Assembly (NCBI RefSeq): GCF_000308575.1
Contig: NZ_BAFZ01000023.1
Span: forward strand, 1-64,000
Direction of reading: 5' to 3'
Length of the DNA stretch: 64,000 nt
Origin: Nocardia exalbida NBRC 100660
GTDB taxonomy: Bacteria > Actinomycetota > Actinomycetes > Mycobacteriales > Mycobacteriaceae
Shown here: one piece after another, positions 26,950 to 34,884 of the stretch
Layout of the letters: the number at the start of each line of letters is the position of its first letter
Numbering within the stretch: position 1 is the first letter of the stretch
Notes under the pieces: model-generated
Told to the model about the DNA's origin: nothing
Seen by the model: only the letters and a program-made list of their open reading frames with translations
The model's database searches: none
Program-made: the position numbers and the translations under genes

Positions 26950-27907
26950 CGCGGCCAAGTCTACAAATCGATGCCTGCCAGCCGGTCCACCCCTGTGGAT
27001 CGGTCCAGGCCTGCAAGGTGCGCGTGGTCTCGAAGCGGCGCGCCTCGCGAGTGATCGGATCGGTGAACTCGAGCGAGGCGGCGAGCAACTGGAGCGGCCT
27101 GGTGAAGTCGTCGACGGGCTTGTCGGTGAGCACCGGGTAGAAGTCGTCGCCGAGGATGGGAATGCCGAGGCTGTTCATATGCAGGCGCAGCTGGTGGGTC
27201 CGGCCGGTGTGCGGGCGCAGCCGGTAGCGGCCGAGGCCGTCGCGGTGCTCGAGCAGTTCGATCTCGGTTTCCGCGTTGGGTTCGCCCGGCACCTCCCGGG
27301 CGGCGAGCACCTGCTTCTCCTTGATGATCCTGCTGCGTACCACGCGGGGCAGTTCGAGACCGGGGTCGTACGGCGCGATCGCCTCGTACTCTTTGCGCAC
27401 GGTGCGCTTGTGGAACATGGTCTGGTACGCGCCGCGGCGGGCGGGGTTGATCACGAACAACAGCAGGCCCGCCGTGACGCGGTCGAGCCGATGCGCCGGG
27501 ATCAGGTCGGGGAGGTCCAACTCCCGGCGCAGCCGCACCAGCGCGGTCTGCAAGATGTGCTGACCACGCGGAATCGTGGCCAGGAAGTGCGGTTTGTCCA
27601 CCACGAGCAGGTCGTCGTCGCGATGCACGACGGGGATGTCGAACGGGACCACCGTCTCCTCGGGCAGATCACGGTGGAACCAGACCGCGCCGCCGGGCAC
27701 GTACGCCGCGTCGGGGGAGATCGGGCCGTCGAGGTCGACTATGCCGCCGGCGTGCAGCAGTTCGTCGATCCGCGTCGCGGGCACCCGGGGCAGGCGCTCC
27801 ACCAGGTGGTCCCGGATGGTCGCCCAGTGACCCTGCTCCGGTAGTCGCAGCCGGGCCGGGTCCAAGCCGTGCCGCTTGGGCAACGGCGGTTGTTGCCGCC
27901 TTCTCAT
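26942..27907 (-). CDS. RluA-family pseudouridine synthase
   Basis: A 321-residue protein with the RluA catalytic motif AHRLDRVTAG (catalytic Asp at about residue 141), the preceding DLLVVDKPHFLAT segment and the RPHTGRTHQLRLHM motif near residues 234-247. An N-terminal S4-like region (residues ~25-70) precedes the catalytic domain. It should isomerise specific uridines in rRNA or tRNA; the target is unknown. It starts with ATG and is followed by the overlapping CPBP gene. Confidence 0.9.
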   Translation of the reverse strand: MRRRQQPPLPKRHGLDPARLRLPEQGHWATIRDHLVERLPRVPATRIDELLHAGGIVDLDGPISPDAAYVPGGAVWFHRDLPEETVVPFDIPVVHRDDDLLVVDKPHFLATIPRGQHILQTALVRLRRELDLPDLIPAHRLDRVTAGLLLFVINPARRGAYQTMFHKRTVRKEYEAIAPYDPGLELPRVVRSRIIKEKQVLAAREVPGEPNAETEIELLEHRDGLGRYRLRPHTGRTHQLRLHMNSLGIPILGDDFYPVLTDKPVDDFTRPLQLLAASLEFTDPITREARRFETTRTLQAWTDPQGWTGWQASICRLGRDV

Positions 27908-27968
27908 CGGTATCGACCCTAACCGCAGGCCGGATCCGGGATAACCGAGGCCGTGCCGCGCCGGGCGC

Positions 27969-28550
27969 TCAGTGGGCGCGGACCGCGATACCCGGGTAAT
28001 CCAGCACCAAGCCGGACTTGTCGTAGTCCAGGGTGCAGGTGAAGTCGAACTCAGGGGCGTCGTAGTGGAACCGTGGTCCGTGCGCGCCGTCGGCGATGCG
28101 GACGTAGCGCTGTTCCAACCGGGCCACCGCGGCGCCGGAGGCGTACACGTACGCCGCTGGGGCGTCCGCGCCGTCGCCGATCTCCCATGCCGACCGGTGC
28201 ACCGGGAGGGCGTTGGTCAGCGCGGAGGATTCCAAGTCCACGTCCAGGCAGCCGTCGAGCAGAGGCGCGGGCATGCCGTCCAGCAGCCAGGACCCCGCGC
28301 CGTCGGACTCCAGCACCAGCGTGTTCCAGCCCCCGGGTTTGCGCACGCCCACCTGGGCCCGGCACGTGCGCCATTCGGTGTCCAGCGCGATCCGGTAGTC
28401 CACCACCCATGCCGCGCCGTCCTCGACGGCCGTCGTGCAGCCGTCGATCAGCACGCCCAGTTCGGTGACCCGGAAATAGGCCACCTCGAATCCCTCGCGG
28501 GCGGTGCGGTGTCGCCACGCGGCGGTGGGCGGCGGCGGCTCGAACATCAT
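27969..28550 (-). CDS. Putative glycolipid-binding domain protein
   Basis: A 193-residue soluble protein of the putative glycolipid-binding family (DUF1089 type). Family-like segments are DYRIALDTEWRTCRAQVGV, CLDVDLESSALTNALPVHR and the C-terminal FDFTCTLDYDKSGLVLDYPG, with a predicted all-beta barrel of two repeated halves. No signal peptide is visible. The PPOX gene lies 5 bp upstream on the same strand, so the two form an operon. Biological role unproven. Confidence 0.78.
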   Translation of the reverse strand: MMFEPPPPTAAWRHRTAREGFEVAYFRVTELGVLIDGCTTAVEDGAAWVVDYRIALDTEWRTCRAQVGVRKPGGWNTLVLESDGAGSWLLDGMPAPLLDGCLDVDLESSALTNALPVHRSAWEIGDGADAPAAYVYASGAAVARLEQRYVRIADGAHGPRFHYDAPEFDFTCTLDYDKSGLVLDYPGIAVRAH

Positions 28551-28555
28551 GGGGG

Positions 28556-29008
28556 TCAGAATCCGCGCAGCCGGTCCGGGGTGACGCGCAGCACGACCGA
28601 GTACTCGGCATAGAACTGCTCGTCGGTCAGGCCGAGCGAGCGCAAGCCATCGGCGTACTTCTTCGTGAATGCGTCGATCTCATCCGCGCCGGGGCGTTGG
28701 TCGACCACGCGCGCCGTGCCGGTGAGCACGACGACGTCGCCGCCGTGCTCGGTGCTGTTGAGGTTCAGCGACACCCGGGGATTGCGCTGGATATTGCGCA
28801 CCTTCGGCTGGCCGGGCTTGCTGAAGATCAGGAATCCGCCGTCACGCCACTGGAACCAGACGGGGTTCGGCTGCGGTGTGCCGGTGGGGCCGACGGTGGT
28901 CAGCCAGAGAACGGACTCGCGGTCGAGTCGTCCGGCGACTTTCGCGCCGAATTCGGTCTCGGTATCCACGACGGGGCTGGCGGATCGATCGGATGCCGTT
29001 GCGGTCAT
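28556..29008 (-). CDS. PPOX-class, probably F420-dependent reductase (Rv3369-like, TIGR03667 type)
   Basis: A 150-residue split-barrel flavin/deazaflavin protein. Recognisable segments are LWLTTVGPTGTPQPNPVWF near the N-terminus, FLIFSKPGQPKVRNIQRNPR in the middle and the C-terminal TPDRLRGF. The family includes F420H2-dependent reductases of mycobacteria; cofactor choice here is inferred from family. A much longer upstream frame is open, but the family begins at about the ATG at 29008. It is the first gene of a two-gene unit with the glycolipid-binding protein. Confidence 0.82.
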   Translation of the reverse strand: MTATASDRSASPVVDTETEFGAKVAGRLDRESVLWLTTVGPTGTPQPNPVWFQWRDGGFLIFSKPGQPKVRNIQRNPRVSLNLNSTEHGGDVVVLTGTARVVDQRPGADEIDAFTKKYADGLRSLGLTDEQFYAEYSVVLRVTPDRLRGF

Positions 29009-29139
29009 GGCAGGGTCAACACCTCGGCCGCCGGGACGATTCCGCTCCATGCACAAAAGCCGGTCCGGCGCGTGCGAGTTCATCGCCGTCCGCACCGGCG
29101 AGCCGAAGCACGAGCGTCGTGCGTCCATCGCGAACGCCA

Positions 29140-29331
29140 CTACGGCGTTGCCCGCTCGTCGAGCACCATCAGCCGGGCCTCGACCAGCGTTCCGCGTGCG
29201 CGCCGCCGCACCCGGCACAATTCGACGCTGCAATCCAGGTGCACCTGCATGGCCGTGTGCGCTCGGCCCGCGGTCAGTTCGCCGGGGATCTTTCGCGTAA
29301 TCGGACAGAACCGAGAAATTCGCCGTGCCAT
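29140..29331 (-). CDS. Possible small protein of unknown function
   Basis: A 63-residue frame, Arg- and Cys-containing (segment VHLDCSVELCRVRRRARGTL), in an otherwise gene-less 765-base region. It starts ATG, without a strong ribosome-binding site, and has no recognised family. The composition is plausible but not decisive. Listed as tentative. Confidence 0.25.
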   Translation of the reverse strand: MARRISRFCPITRKIPGELTAGRAHTAMQVHLDCSVELCRVRRRARGTLVEARLMVLDERATP

Positions 29332-29450
29332 ACATATTCGGTGCTCCTGCGCGTCGGATGGGTTCGCTTTCGGTTGAATTCAGCGATGCGCACGAGCTAT
29401 CGGACCAGGATGCGCCGCCGTTCACGGAGGCTTCGCCCGGCGCGTCGGAA

Positions 29451-29485
29451 GTTCGAAAACCGTGAGTCCGGAACAGTTTTCGAAC
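29451..29485. repeat. Perfect 10-bp inverted repeat in the intergenic region before the importer genes
   Basis: GTTCGAAAAC (29451-29460) and GTTTTCGAAC (29476-29485) are exact inverse copies around 15 bases. It could be a terminator-like hairpin or an operator. It lies about 195 bp upstream of the importer iron box. The rest of 29332-29679 shows nothing I can name. Confidence 0.5.
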
Positions 29486-29679
29486 ATTGACGAAATAGGT
29501 CGGCAAGGACCACAGCCGGTATGTCGTCGAGTGTCCGGCGCAATCCCGTTGCGCGATATGGGGCGCGGGATTTGCCGCACGAGACGGCGAGCCGGTCGAG
29601 CATGCGGGACGCGTGGCCGGATCTGGCAGGGGCTGAAGCGTCGAGCGCGAAGCGATGAGGACGTGCCGGACGAGGCAAG

Positions 29680-29698
29680 GTAACTTAGGCTAACCTTT
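29680..29698. promoter_or_regulatory. Iron box (IdeR/DmdR-like) upstream of the IrtAB-like importer
   Basis: GTAACTTAGGCTAACCTTT matches the 19-bp palindromic iron box of actinobacterial IdeR/DmdR repressors at 14 of 19 positions, with a full AGGCTAACCT core. It lies 76 bp before the importer gene start, so Fe(II)-bound repressor should block this operon. Confidence 0.75.
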
Positions 29699-29773
29699 CT
29701 TACTGGGCGTTCCTGTGTGAGGATGGGGCGATTCCAGTGACGGATGCCGCAAGGGTGAGAGACGAGGGTCCAG

Positions 29774-31627
29774 ATGACGGTAGAGGTCGCGCCGCTGCCC
29801 GCGGCGCAGACGGGAAACCGGCCGCCGAAGACGGTGCTGAAAGAACGCAAGCAGCAAGAGGCGCGGGCCCGCAAGGAGATTCTCGCGCCCGTGCGCGGCC
29901 CGTTGACCGTCGCGAGCGTCATCATGGCCGTCGCGTCGGCGTGCGCGGTCGTGCCCTTCGTGCTGATCGTGGAGGTCTGCCGCGAACTGCTCCGAGACCA
30001 GGTGGACACCGATCGGGTGTGGCGAATGCTGACGATCGCGGTGCTGGTCCTCGTGGCCCGCGCCCTGCTCCAAGCCGCCGCGCTGACCTGGACGCATCTG
30101 GTCGACGCCGGATATCAGCTCACCGTGCGCCGGGCGCTGGCGGCCAAGCTGACCCGGGTGCCGCTGGGCTGGTTCGGCGAGCGCACGTCCGGTGAGGTGA
30201 AGAAATATCTGCAGGACGACGTGGAGGCCTTGCACTACCTGGTGGCGCACGCGCGGCTGGAGTTCGTCGGCGCGCTCACCGTTCCGCTGATCACCCTCGG
30301 CTATCTGTTCACCGTCGAATGGCGGCTCGCCGTGGTCCTGCTGCTGCCGGTCCTGGCGTACGCCGTGCTCTACAGCCGGATGATGGACCGGGACGGGCGG
30401 GACCGTTTCGTGGTCTACACGCGCTCCGAACAGGCCACCAAGCAGGCGACCATCGAATTCGTCGACGGCATCCAGGTGGTGCGCGCGTTCGGCCAGGCGG
30501 GCAAGGCGCACAGCGCGTTCCAGGACGCCGTCGAGCATCAGGCGCGTAGCGTGCACCGGCTGAAGATGCCGATCCTGAAGGTGCAGGCGGCCTCCGACAT
30601 CGTCGTCACCCCGGTGTTCGTGATGCTGGTCGTGGTCTTCGGGGGATTGGCGGCAGTCGGCCTGGACTGGGTCGAGCCCCTGGATGTGCTGCCGTTCCTG
30701 TTGGTCGGGCTGGGGCTGGGCAGCTCGTTGCTCAGTCTCGGCTACGGCGCGCAGGCGCTGCGGGCGGCCGCGGTGGCCGCGCAGCGCCTGCACGATCTAC
30801 AGCAAACCCCCGAACTGAGCACCGGGGCTCCGGAGGCCGCCGAACCGGCATCCGCGCCCGCGGGCCTGGTCCGGTTCGAAGGGGTCGGCTTCGGCTATCG
30901 CTCCGGCCACGACGTGCTGCACGACATAGACCTCGAACTCGCTCCCGGCACCATCACCGCGCTGGTCGGCCCGAGCGGATCGGGTAAGTCGACGCTGGCC
31001 AAACTGCTTCCGCGCTTCTACGACGTGGGATCGGGCCGAATCACCATCGGTGGCCGCGACGTCCGCGACTTCCCGAGCGAAGAGCTCTACCGCACGGTCG
31101 GATTCGTCTTCCAGGACGTGCGGTTGATTCGCGGCAGCATCCGGGAGAACCTGCGCCTGGCCCGGCCCGACGCCGACGACGCGGCGTTGCAGCGGGCTGC
31201 TCGCGCCGCGCAGATCCACGATCGCATCGTGGCGCTGCCGCGTGGCTACGACTCCGAACTCGGCGTCGACGCGACCCTGTCCGGCGGCGAGGCGCAGCGG
31301 CTTTCCATCGCTCGGGCCCTGCTCGCGGACACCCCCGTCCTCGTACTCGACGAAGCGACCGCCTTCGCGGACCCGGAATCCGAAGCGGCGGTGCAGGACG
31401 CGCTGGCTGTGCTGGTCGCGGGCCGCACGGTGCTGGTCATCGCGCACCGGTTGCACACCGTCACCGGGGTGGATCGAATCCTGGTGCTCGAACAGGGACG
31501 ACTGGTCGAGCAGGGTGATCACGCGAGTCTCGTCACCGCGGGCGGCGCCTATCAGCGGCTGTGGGAGATCAATGAAGCGGCGCTGGGCCGGATCGCCCTC
31601 GTCGACAGTGCGGAGGGTGTCCGATGA
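29774..31627 (+). CDS. Siderophore ABC importer, fused permease-ATPase (IrtA-like, without SIP domain)
   Basis: A 617-residue exporter-fold ABC half-transporter: a membrane domain at about residues 50-330, then an ATPase with Walker A GPSGSGKST (about 399), signature LSGGEAQRLS (about 501) and Walker B VLVLDEATA (about 524). Mycobacterial IrtA/IrtB import ferri-mycobactin despite the exporter fold, and IrtA carries an N-terminal flavin-binding SIP domain. Here that domain is missing and is encoded separately at 33428-34135. An iron box lies upstream. The stop overlaps the next gene by four bases, supporting an IrtA-IrtB-like heterodimer. The exact substrate, presumably ferri-nocobactin, is inferred. 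Confidence 0.85.
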   Translation: MTVEVAPLPAAQTGNRPPKTVLKERKQQEARARKEILAPVRGPLTVASVIMAVASACAVVPFVLIVEVCRELLRDQVDTDRVWRMLTIAVLVLVARALLQAAALTWTHLVDAGYQLTVRRALAAKLTRVPLGWFGERTSGEVKKYLQDDVEALHYLVAHARLEFVGALTVPLITLGYLFTVEWRLAVVLLLPVLAYAVLYSRMMDRDGRDRFVVYTRSEQATKQATIEFVDGIQVVRAFGQAGKAHSAFQDAVEHQARSVHRLKMPILKVQAASDIVVTPVFVMLVVVFGGLAAVGLDWVEPLDVLPFLLVGLGLGSSLLSLGYGAQALRAAAVAAQRLHDLQQTPELSTGAPEAAEPASAPAGLVRFEGVGFGYRSGHDVLHDIDLELAPGTITALVGPSGSGKSTLAKLLPRFYDVGSGRITIGGRDVRDFPSEELYRTVGFVFQDVRLIRGSIRENLRLARPDADDAALQRAARAAQIHDRIVALPRGYDSELGVDATLSGGEAQRLSIARALLADTPVLVLDEATAFADPESEAAVQDALAVLVAGRTVLVIAHRLHTVTGVDRILVLEQGRLVEQGDHASLVTAGGAYQRLWEINEAALGRIALVDSAEGVR

Positions 31628-33360
31628 TTCGCAAGGTGCTGGGGTTGGTTCCGGATGAATTCGCCCACCTGACCCCGAAACTGTTCGCCGTCATCGTGGC
31701 GCAGGCCCTCAGTCAGGCCGTGGCGTATCTGCTGCTGGTTCCGGTGCTGACGGCGCTTTTCGACGACGGCCTCGGCCGCGCCTGGCTCTGGGCGCTCGGC
31801 ATGCTCGCCGCCGTCGCGGGCGTGGTGGTGTTCGGTTATCTGCAGGCGGCGATCGGGTTGCGCGTCGGCATCGGCATGCAGCGCGGATTGCAGACTCGGC
31901 TCGGCGACCATCTGAACGCACTGCCCCTGGGCTGGTTCGAGACCCATGATGCCGGACCGCTGGGGCGGCTGATGGTCGACAACGTGCGTGAGCTGCAGGG
32001 CCTGGTCGCCTATCTGCTGGCCAGGATTCTCACCGGTGTCATCGTCCCGCTCGGGGTCGCGCTCGGCATGCTGATGGTCGACTGGCGCATCGCGCTGGCC
32101 ATGCTGCTCGCCGCGCCGGTGCTCTACCTGGTGAACGGCCTGGCCAATCGCGCCTACACCAGCGCGGACCAGCGCATGCACGCGGCGGCGGCCGAAGCCG
32201 ATTCGCGCGTCATCGAATTCGCTCAGGCCCAGCCGGTACTGCGCGCGTTCGGCGCGGTGGGCTCGGGAAACCGGGCGCTCGACGCCGCCCTGGCCGGGCA
32301 GCGCTCGGCGGGGTCGCGCATGGTGTTCGCCAGCGTGCCGGGGCTGATTCTGTTCGCCCTCTTCGTGCAGGCGGTTTTCCTGGTACTGGTGTACGTCGCG
32401 GTGGCGCGGGTGACCGACGGCGCCATCTCCGCCGCTGTCGCGATCGCGCTCATCGCGGTGAGTTCGCGGTTCATCGAACCGCTCAATCAAGCCGCGCAGC
32501 TGGGCGGCGCGCTGCGTTCGGCCGGTTCGGCCGCCGACCGCGTCACCGAGTTGCTCGACGAACCGGTGCTGCCGGAGGCGGAGGCACCGGTCACGCCGGG
32601 AACGCCTTCGGTGGTCTTCGACGACGTGAGTTTCGGATACCGCCCCGGTGAACCGGTGCTGTCGGGGGTGACCTTCAGCGTGCCCGCCGGCACCACCACG
32701 GCCATCGTCGGGCCGAGCGGCGCGGGCAAGACGACCTTGCTGCGCTTGGCCGCCCGCTTCTACGACGTGGATTCGGGCCGGGTGGTGGTGGGCGAGCACG
32801 ACGTTCGTGATCAGCCGTCGGCGACGCTGCTCGATCAGCTGTCGCTGGTCTTCCAGAACGTGTACCTGTTCGATCGGTCGGTCGCCGACAACATCCGGAT
32901 CGGCAAGCCGGAGGCCGATGACGCCGAGGTGCGTCGCGCGGCGGCCGCGGCCAGGGTCGACGAGATCGTCGAGCGTCTTCCCGACGGTTTCGACACCCGG
33001 GTCGGCGAGGGCGGCGCGGCGCTGTCCGGCGGTGAGCGCCAGCGCGTCTCGATCGCCAGGGCGCTGCTGAAGGACGCGCCGATCGTGCTGCTGGACGAGG
33101 TGACCAGTGCGCTGGATCCGCACAGCGAAGCGGTCGTGGTACGCGGGATGCACGAGATCACCAAGGACAAGACGGTGATTGTCGTAGCGCACCGCTTGGC
33201 CACCATCGCCCACGCCGACCAGATCCTGTTCGTGGACGGTGGACGGATCGTGGAGCGCGGTACGCACGCGGAACTGCTCGCCCTCGACGGTCGCTACGCC
33301 GCGTTCTGGAACGAGCGATCTCGCGCGGCGGGCTGGCATCTGGAACCTGTTGCCACCTAG
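31624..33360 (+). CDS. Siderophore ABC importer, fused permease-ATPase (IrtB-like)
   Basis: A 578-residue partner half-transporter. Membrane helices occupy about residues 20-300, with Walker A GPSGAGKTT at about 363, LSGGERQRVS at about 466 and Walker B IVLLDEVTSALD at about 489. It matches IrtB/YbtQ in length and gene order. ATGA overlap with the upstream gene implies coupled translation and equal stoichiometry. It is the last gene of the iron-regulated unit; a bidirectional hairpin follows. Confidence 0.87.
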   Translation: MIRKVLGLVPDEFAHLTPKLFAVIVAQALSQAVAYLLLVPVLTALFDDGLGRAWLWALGMLAAVAGVVVFGYLQAAIGLRVGIGMQRGLQTRLGDHLNALPLGWFETHDAGPLGRLMVDNVRELQGLVAYLLARILTGVIVPLGVALGMLMVDWRIALAMLLAAPVLYLVNGLANRAYTSADQRMHAAAAEADSRVIEFAQAQPVLRAFGAVGSGNRALDAALAGQRSAGSRMVFASVPGLILFALFVQAVFLVLVYVAVARVTDGAISAAVAIALIAVSSRFIEPLNQAAQLGGALRSAGSAADRVTELLDEPVLPEAEAPVTPGTPSVVFDDVSFGYRPGEPVLSGVTFSVPAGTTTAIVGPSGAGKTTLLRLAARFYDVDSGRVVVGEHDVRDQPSATLLDQLSLVFQNVYLFDRSVADNIRIGKPEADDAEVRRAAAAARVDEIVERLPDGFDTRVGEGGAALSGGERQRVSIARALLKDAPIVLLDEVTSALDPHSEAVVVRGMHEITKDKTVIVVAHRLATIAHADQILFVDGGRIVERGTHAELLALDGRYAAFWNERSRAAGWHLEPVAT

Positions 33361-33380
33361 CGGTTGTCGGGTAGACGAAA

Positions 33381-33412
33381 ACGCCGCACCGCGCGGGGGA
33401 GCGGTGCGGCGT
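33381..33412. terminator. Bidirectional terminator between importer and SIP genes
   Basis: ACGCCGCACCGC (33381-33392) and GCGGTGCGGCGT (33401-33412) form a perfect 12-bp stem with an 8-base loop. On the minus strand it continues into TTTTCGT, so it is best suited to end the SIP transcript. It can also stop the importer transcript. Confidence 0.85.
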
Positions 33413-33427
33413 GGTCGGAGAAAGACG

Positions 33428-34135
33428 CTACTTCCAGTAGGCCTGGGATTTGATCGCGGTCTTGGGCAGATTGTGCGTCGTCTTGAAGCTCTTCACGATC
33501 GAGCGGGTGGTGTGCCCGTCGCAGGCGACCCAGGCGAAGGCGTCGGCCGCGCAGGTGAGTTCCTGGGCCGCTTCGCGCAGCAATCGGCCGTCATCGATGC
33601 GCTGCAACCACGTCACCCGGTGGTGCGGTTTGTTGCGCAGCGGGATCGTGGTGTCGGATTCGTGCTGCCACTCCAGCCAGACCCGCGCCGGGGTGTCGCC
33701 GATGGCGTCCAGCAGCGAGTTGATCGCGGGCAGCGAGGCGGTGTCGCCGAAGATGAGGTATTCGCCGGGGGTGGATTCCGGCAGTTGGAAATTCGAGCCG
33801 AGCACCGACACGTCGAGTTCGTCACCGACCGAGGCGTTCTGCGCCCAGCGGGCGGCCAGCCCATCGTGCAGCGCGAACTCGATGGCGAAGCGGTCACCGT
33901 CCGGGTCCGGGTCGACGAGGGTGTAGCCGCGCTGTTGCAGCTTGCCGCTCTCGTTGTCCGGGAACCAGCACCGAACCCACTGGGTGGGGTGAACCGGGTG
34001 ATCGGCGAGTAGCCCGCCGGCGGTGAAGCCGAGTCGCACGTACTTGTCGGTGACGTGTTCGGTCGACGTGACGGTGAGCCGGTAGTCGTTCCCACCCCAC
34101 GCCTTGACTAACAGACCGTTTAAGCCTTTGCCCAT
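33428..34135 (-). CDS. Siderophore-interacting protein (SIP family FAD reductase, ViuB-like)
   Basis: A 235-residue SIP flavoreductase: an N-terminal FAD-binding barrel with the QQRGYTL motif (family RxYTL, about residues 67-73) and a C-terminal NAD(P)H-binding half with FGDTASLPAI and the terminal KSQAYWK. SIPs reduce ferric siderophores so iron is released in the cytoplasm. It stands alone here, while mycobacterial IrtA carries the domain fused, so it likely serves the importer encoded beside it. The iron box ends only 5 bp from the ATG, implying a leaderless mRNA or a start slightly downstream. Confidence 0.9.
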   Translation of the reverse strand: MGKGLNGLLVKAWGGNDYRLTVTSTEHVTDKYVRLGFTAGGLLADHPVHPTQWVRCWFPDNESGKLQQRGYTLVDPDPDGDRFAIEFALHDGLAARWAQNASVGDELDVSVLGSNFQLPESTPGEYLIFGDTASLPAINSLLDAIGDTPARVWLEWQHESDTTIPLRNKPHHRVTWLQRIDDGRLLREAAQELTCAADAFAWVACDGHTTRSIVKSFKTTHNLPKTAIKSQAYWK

Positions 34136-34140
34136 GGCAC

Positions 34141-34159
34141 TAAGGTTAGCCTAACGAAA
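34141..34159. promoter_or_regulatory. Iron box upstream of the siderophore-interacting protein
   Basis: TAAGGTTAGCCTAACGAAA matches the iron-box palindrome at 16 of 19 positions, including a perfect GGTTAGCCTAAC core. It lies 5 bp from the predicted start codon of the SIP gene. Confidence 0.85.
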
Positions 34160-34241
34160 GTTGAATGTCGCGTGGTGCTTTCCGTAGCGCCGCCGAGGAT
34201 CGCACCCCCGGGGCAGTGCCCGAGGGTGCGAGGGTTCGAGA

Positions 34242-34712
34242 TCAGCAGGACAGCGCGAGCGCCGAGGCGAGGCTGCACTCCGCCTGGCGGGTCAGCTTCC
34301 AGTAGCCGTCGATCTGCTTCCACGAGACGTCGTAGGTGAAGTCCGGGTAACCCTCGGTGGTGACCAGCAATTGCGCATCGATCCGGTCGCCGGAGGTGGA
34401 CGGGTTGACCACGCTGTAGCGCAGGCTCGGCGGAGCGGCCGCGAGCAGGCCCGCGATCTTGTCCATCGTCGCGACTCCCGCGTCGCCCGATTCCAGCTCC
34501 GCCGCCCGCGCGCTGCGCGAGGCGCCGGTGTTGATCGCCACGCGCAGTTTGGCGGTCAGCTCGCCCGCGCCGGGGGCCTGGGCGTGCAGGGGCGCGACCA
34601 TGGGCGCCGCCACCGCGGGGGCGACGGTGGCCACCGTGCCGGCGAGCGCGGCCGCGAGCGCGAACGTCGTTGCGGCGAGCCGGGTAAGGGCCTTGTTCGA
34701 AGTCCTGGTCAT
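34242..34712 (-). CDS. Secreted MTB12-like low-molecular-weight antigen
   Basis: A 156-residue protein with a Sec signal peptide (MTRTSNKALTRL, hydrophobic stretch, cleavage near AVAA at about residue 36). The mature part follows the MTB12/MPT-12 C-terminal domain plan: LTAKLRVAINTGASRSARAAEL, SLRYSVVNPSTSGDRIDAQL and ending DGYWKLTRQAE. It has a single C-terminal Cys pair region (AECSLASALALSC). MTB12 is a secreted immunogenic protein of mycobacteria with unknown activity. It shares a divergent promoter region and an iron box with nbtG, so its expression may be iron-regulated. Confidence 0.72.
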   Translation of the reverse strand: MTRTSNKALTRLAATTFALAAALAGTVATVAPAVAAPMVAPLHAQAPGAGELTAKLRVAINTGASRSARAAELESGDAGVATMDKIAGLLAAAPPSLRYSVVNPSTSGDRIDAQLLVTTEGYPDFTYDVSWKQIDGYWKLTRQAECSLASALALSC

Positions 34713-34775
34713 TTGTTCATCCAATCGTTCGCGGGTGTGAGTATCACCGCTCTGGTCGGGTACGAGTGTGCAATA

Positions 34776-34794
34776 TAAGGTAAGCCTATGCAAA
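34776..34794. promoter_or_regulatory. nbtG: Iron box between the MTB12-like gene and nbtG
   Basis: TAAGGTAAGCCTATGCAAA matches the iron box at 14 of 19 positions. It is centred 73 bp from the MTB12-like start and 100 bp from the nbtG start, so one repressor site could control both directions. Confidence 0.65.
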
Positions 34795-34884
34795 CATAAT
34801 CCGGACGGGTTCTGGTTGTCGGCGCGGGAGTGAACCCGCGCACCCAGCGGGAAGCCGCGGGACGTCGGAGAGAGTGGAGAACCG

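Noticed and set aside
29009..29506. Extended N-terminal reading of the PPOX-family gene
   Set aside because: The family starts at about the ATG at 29008; the extra upstream sequence has no domain and crosses intergenic elements.
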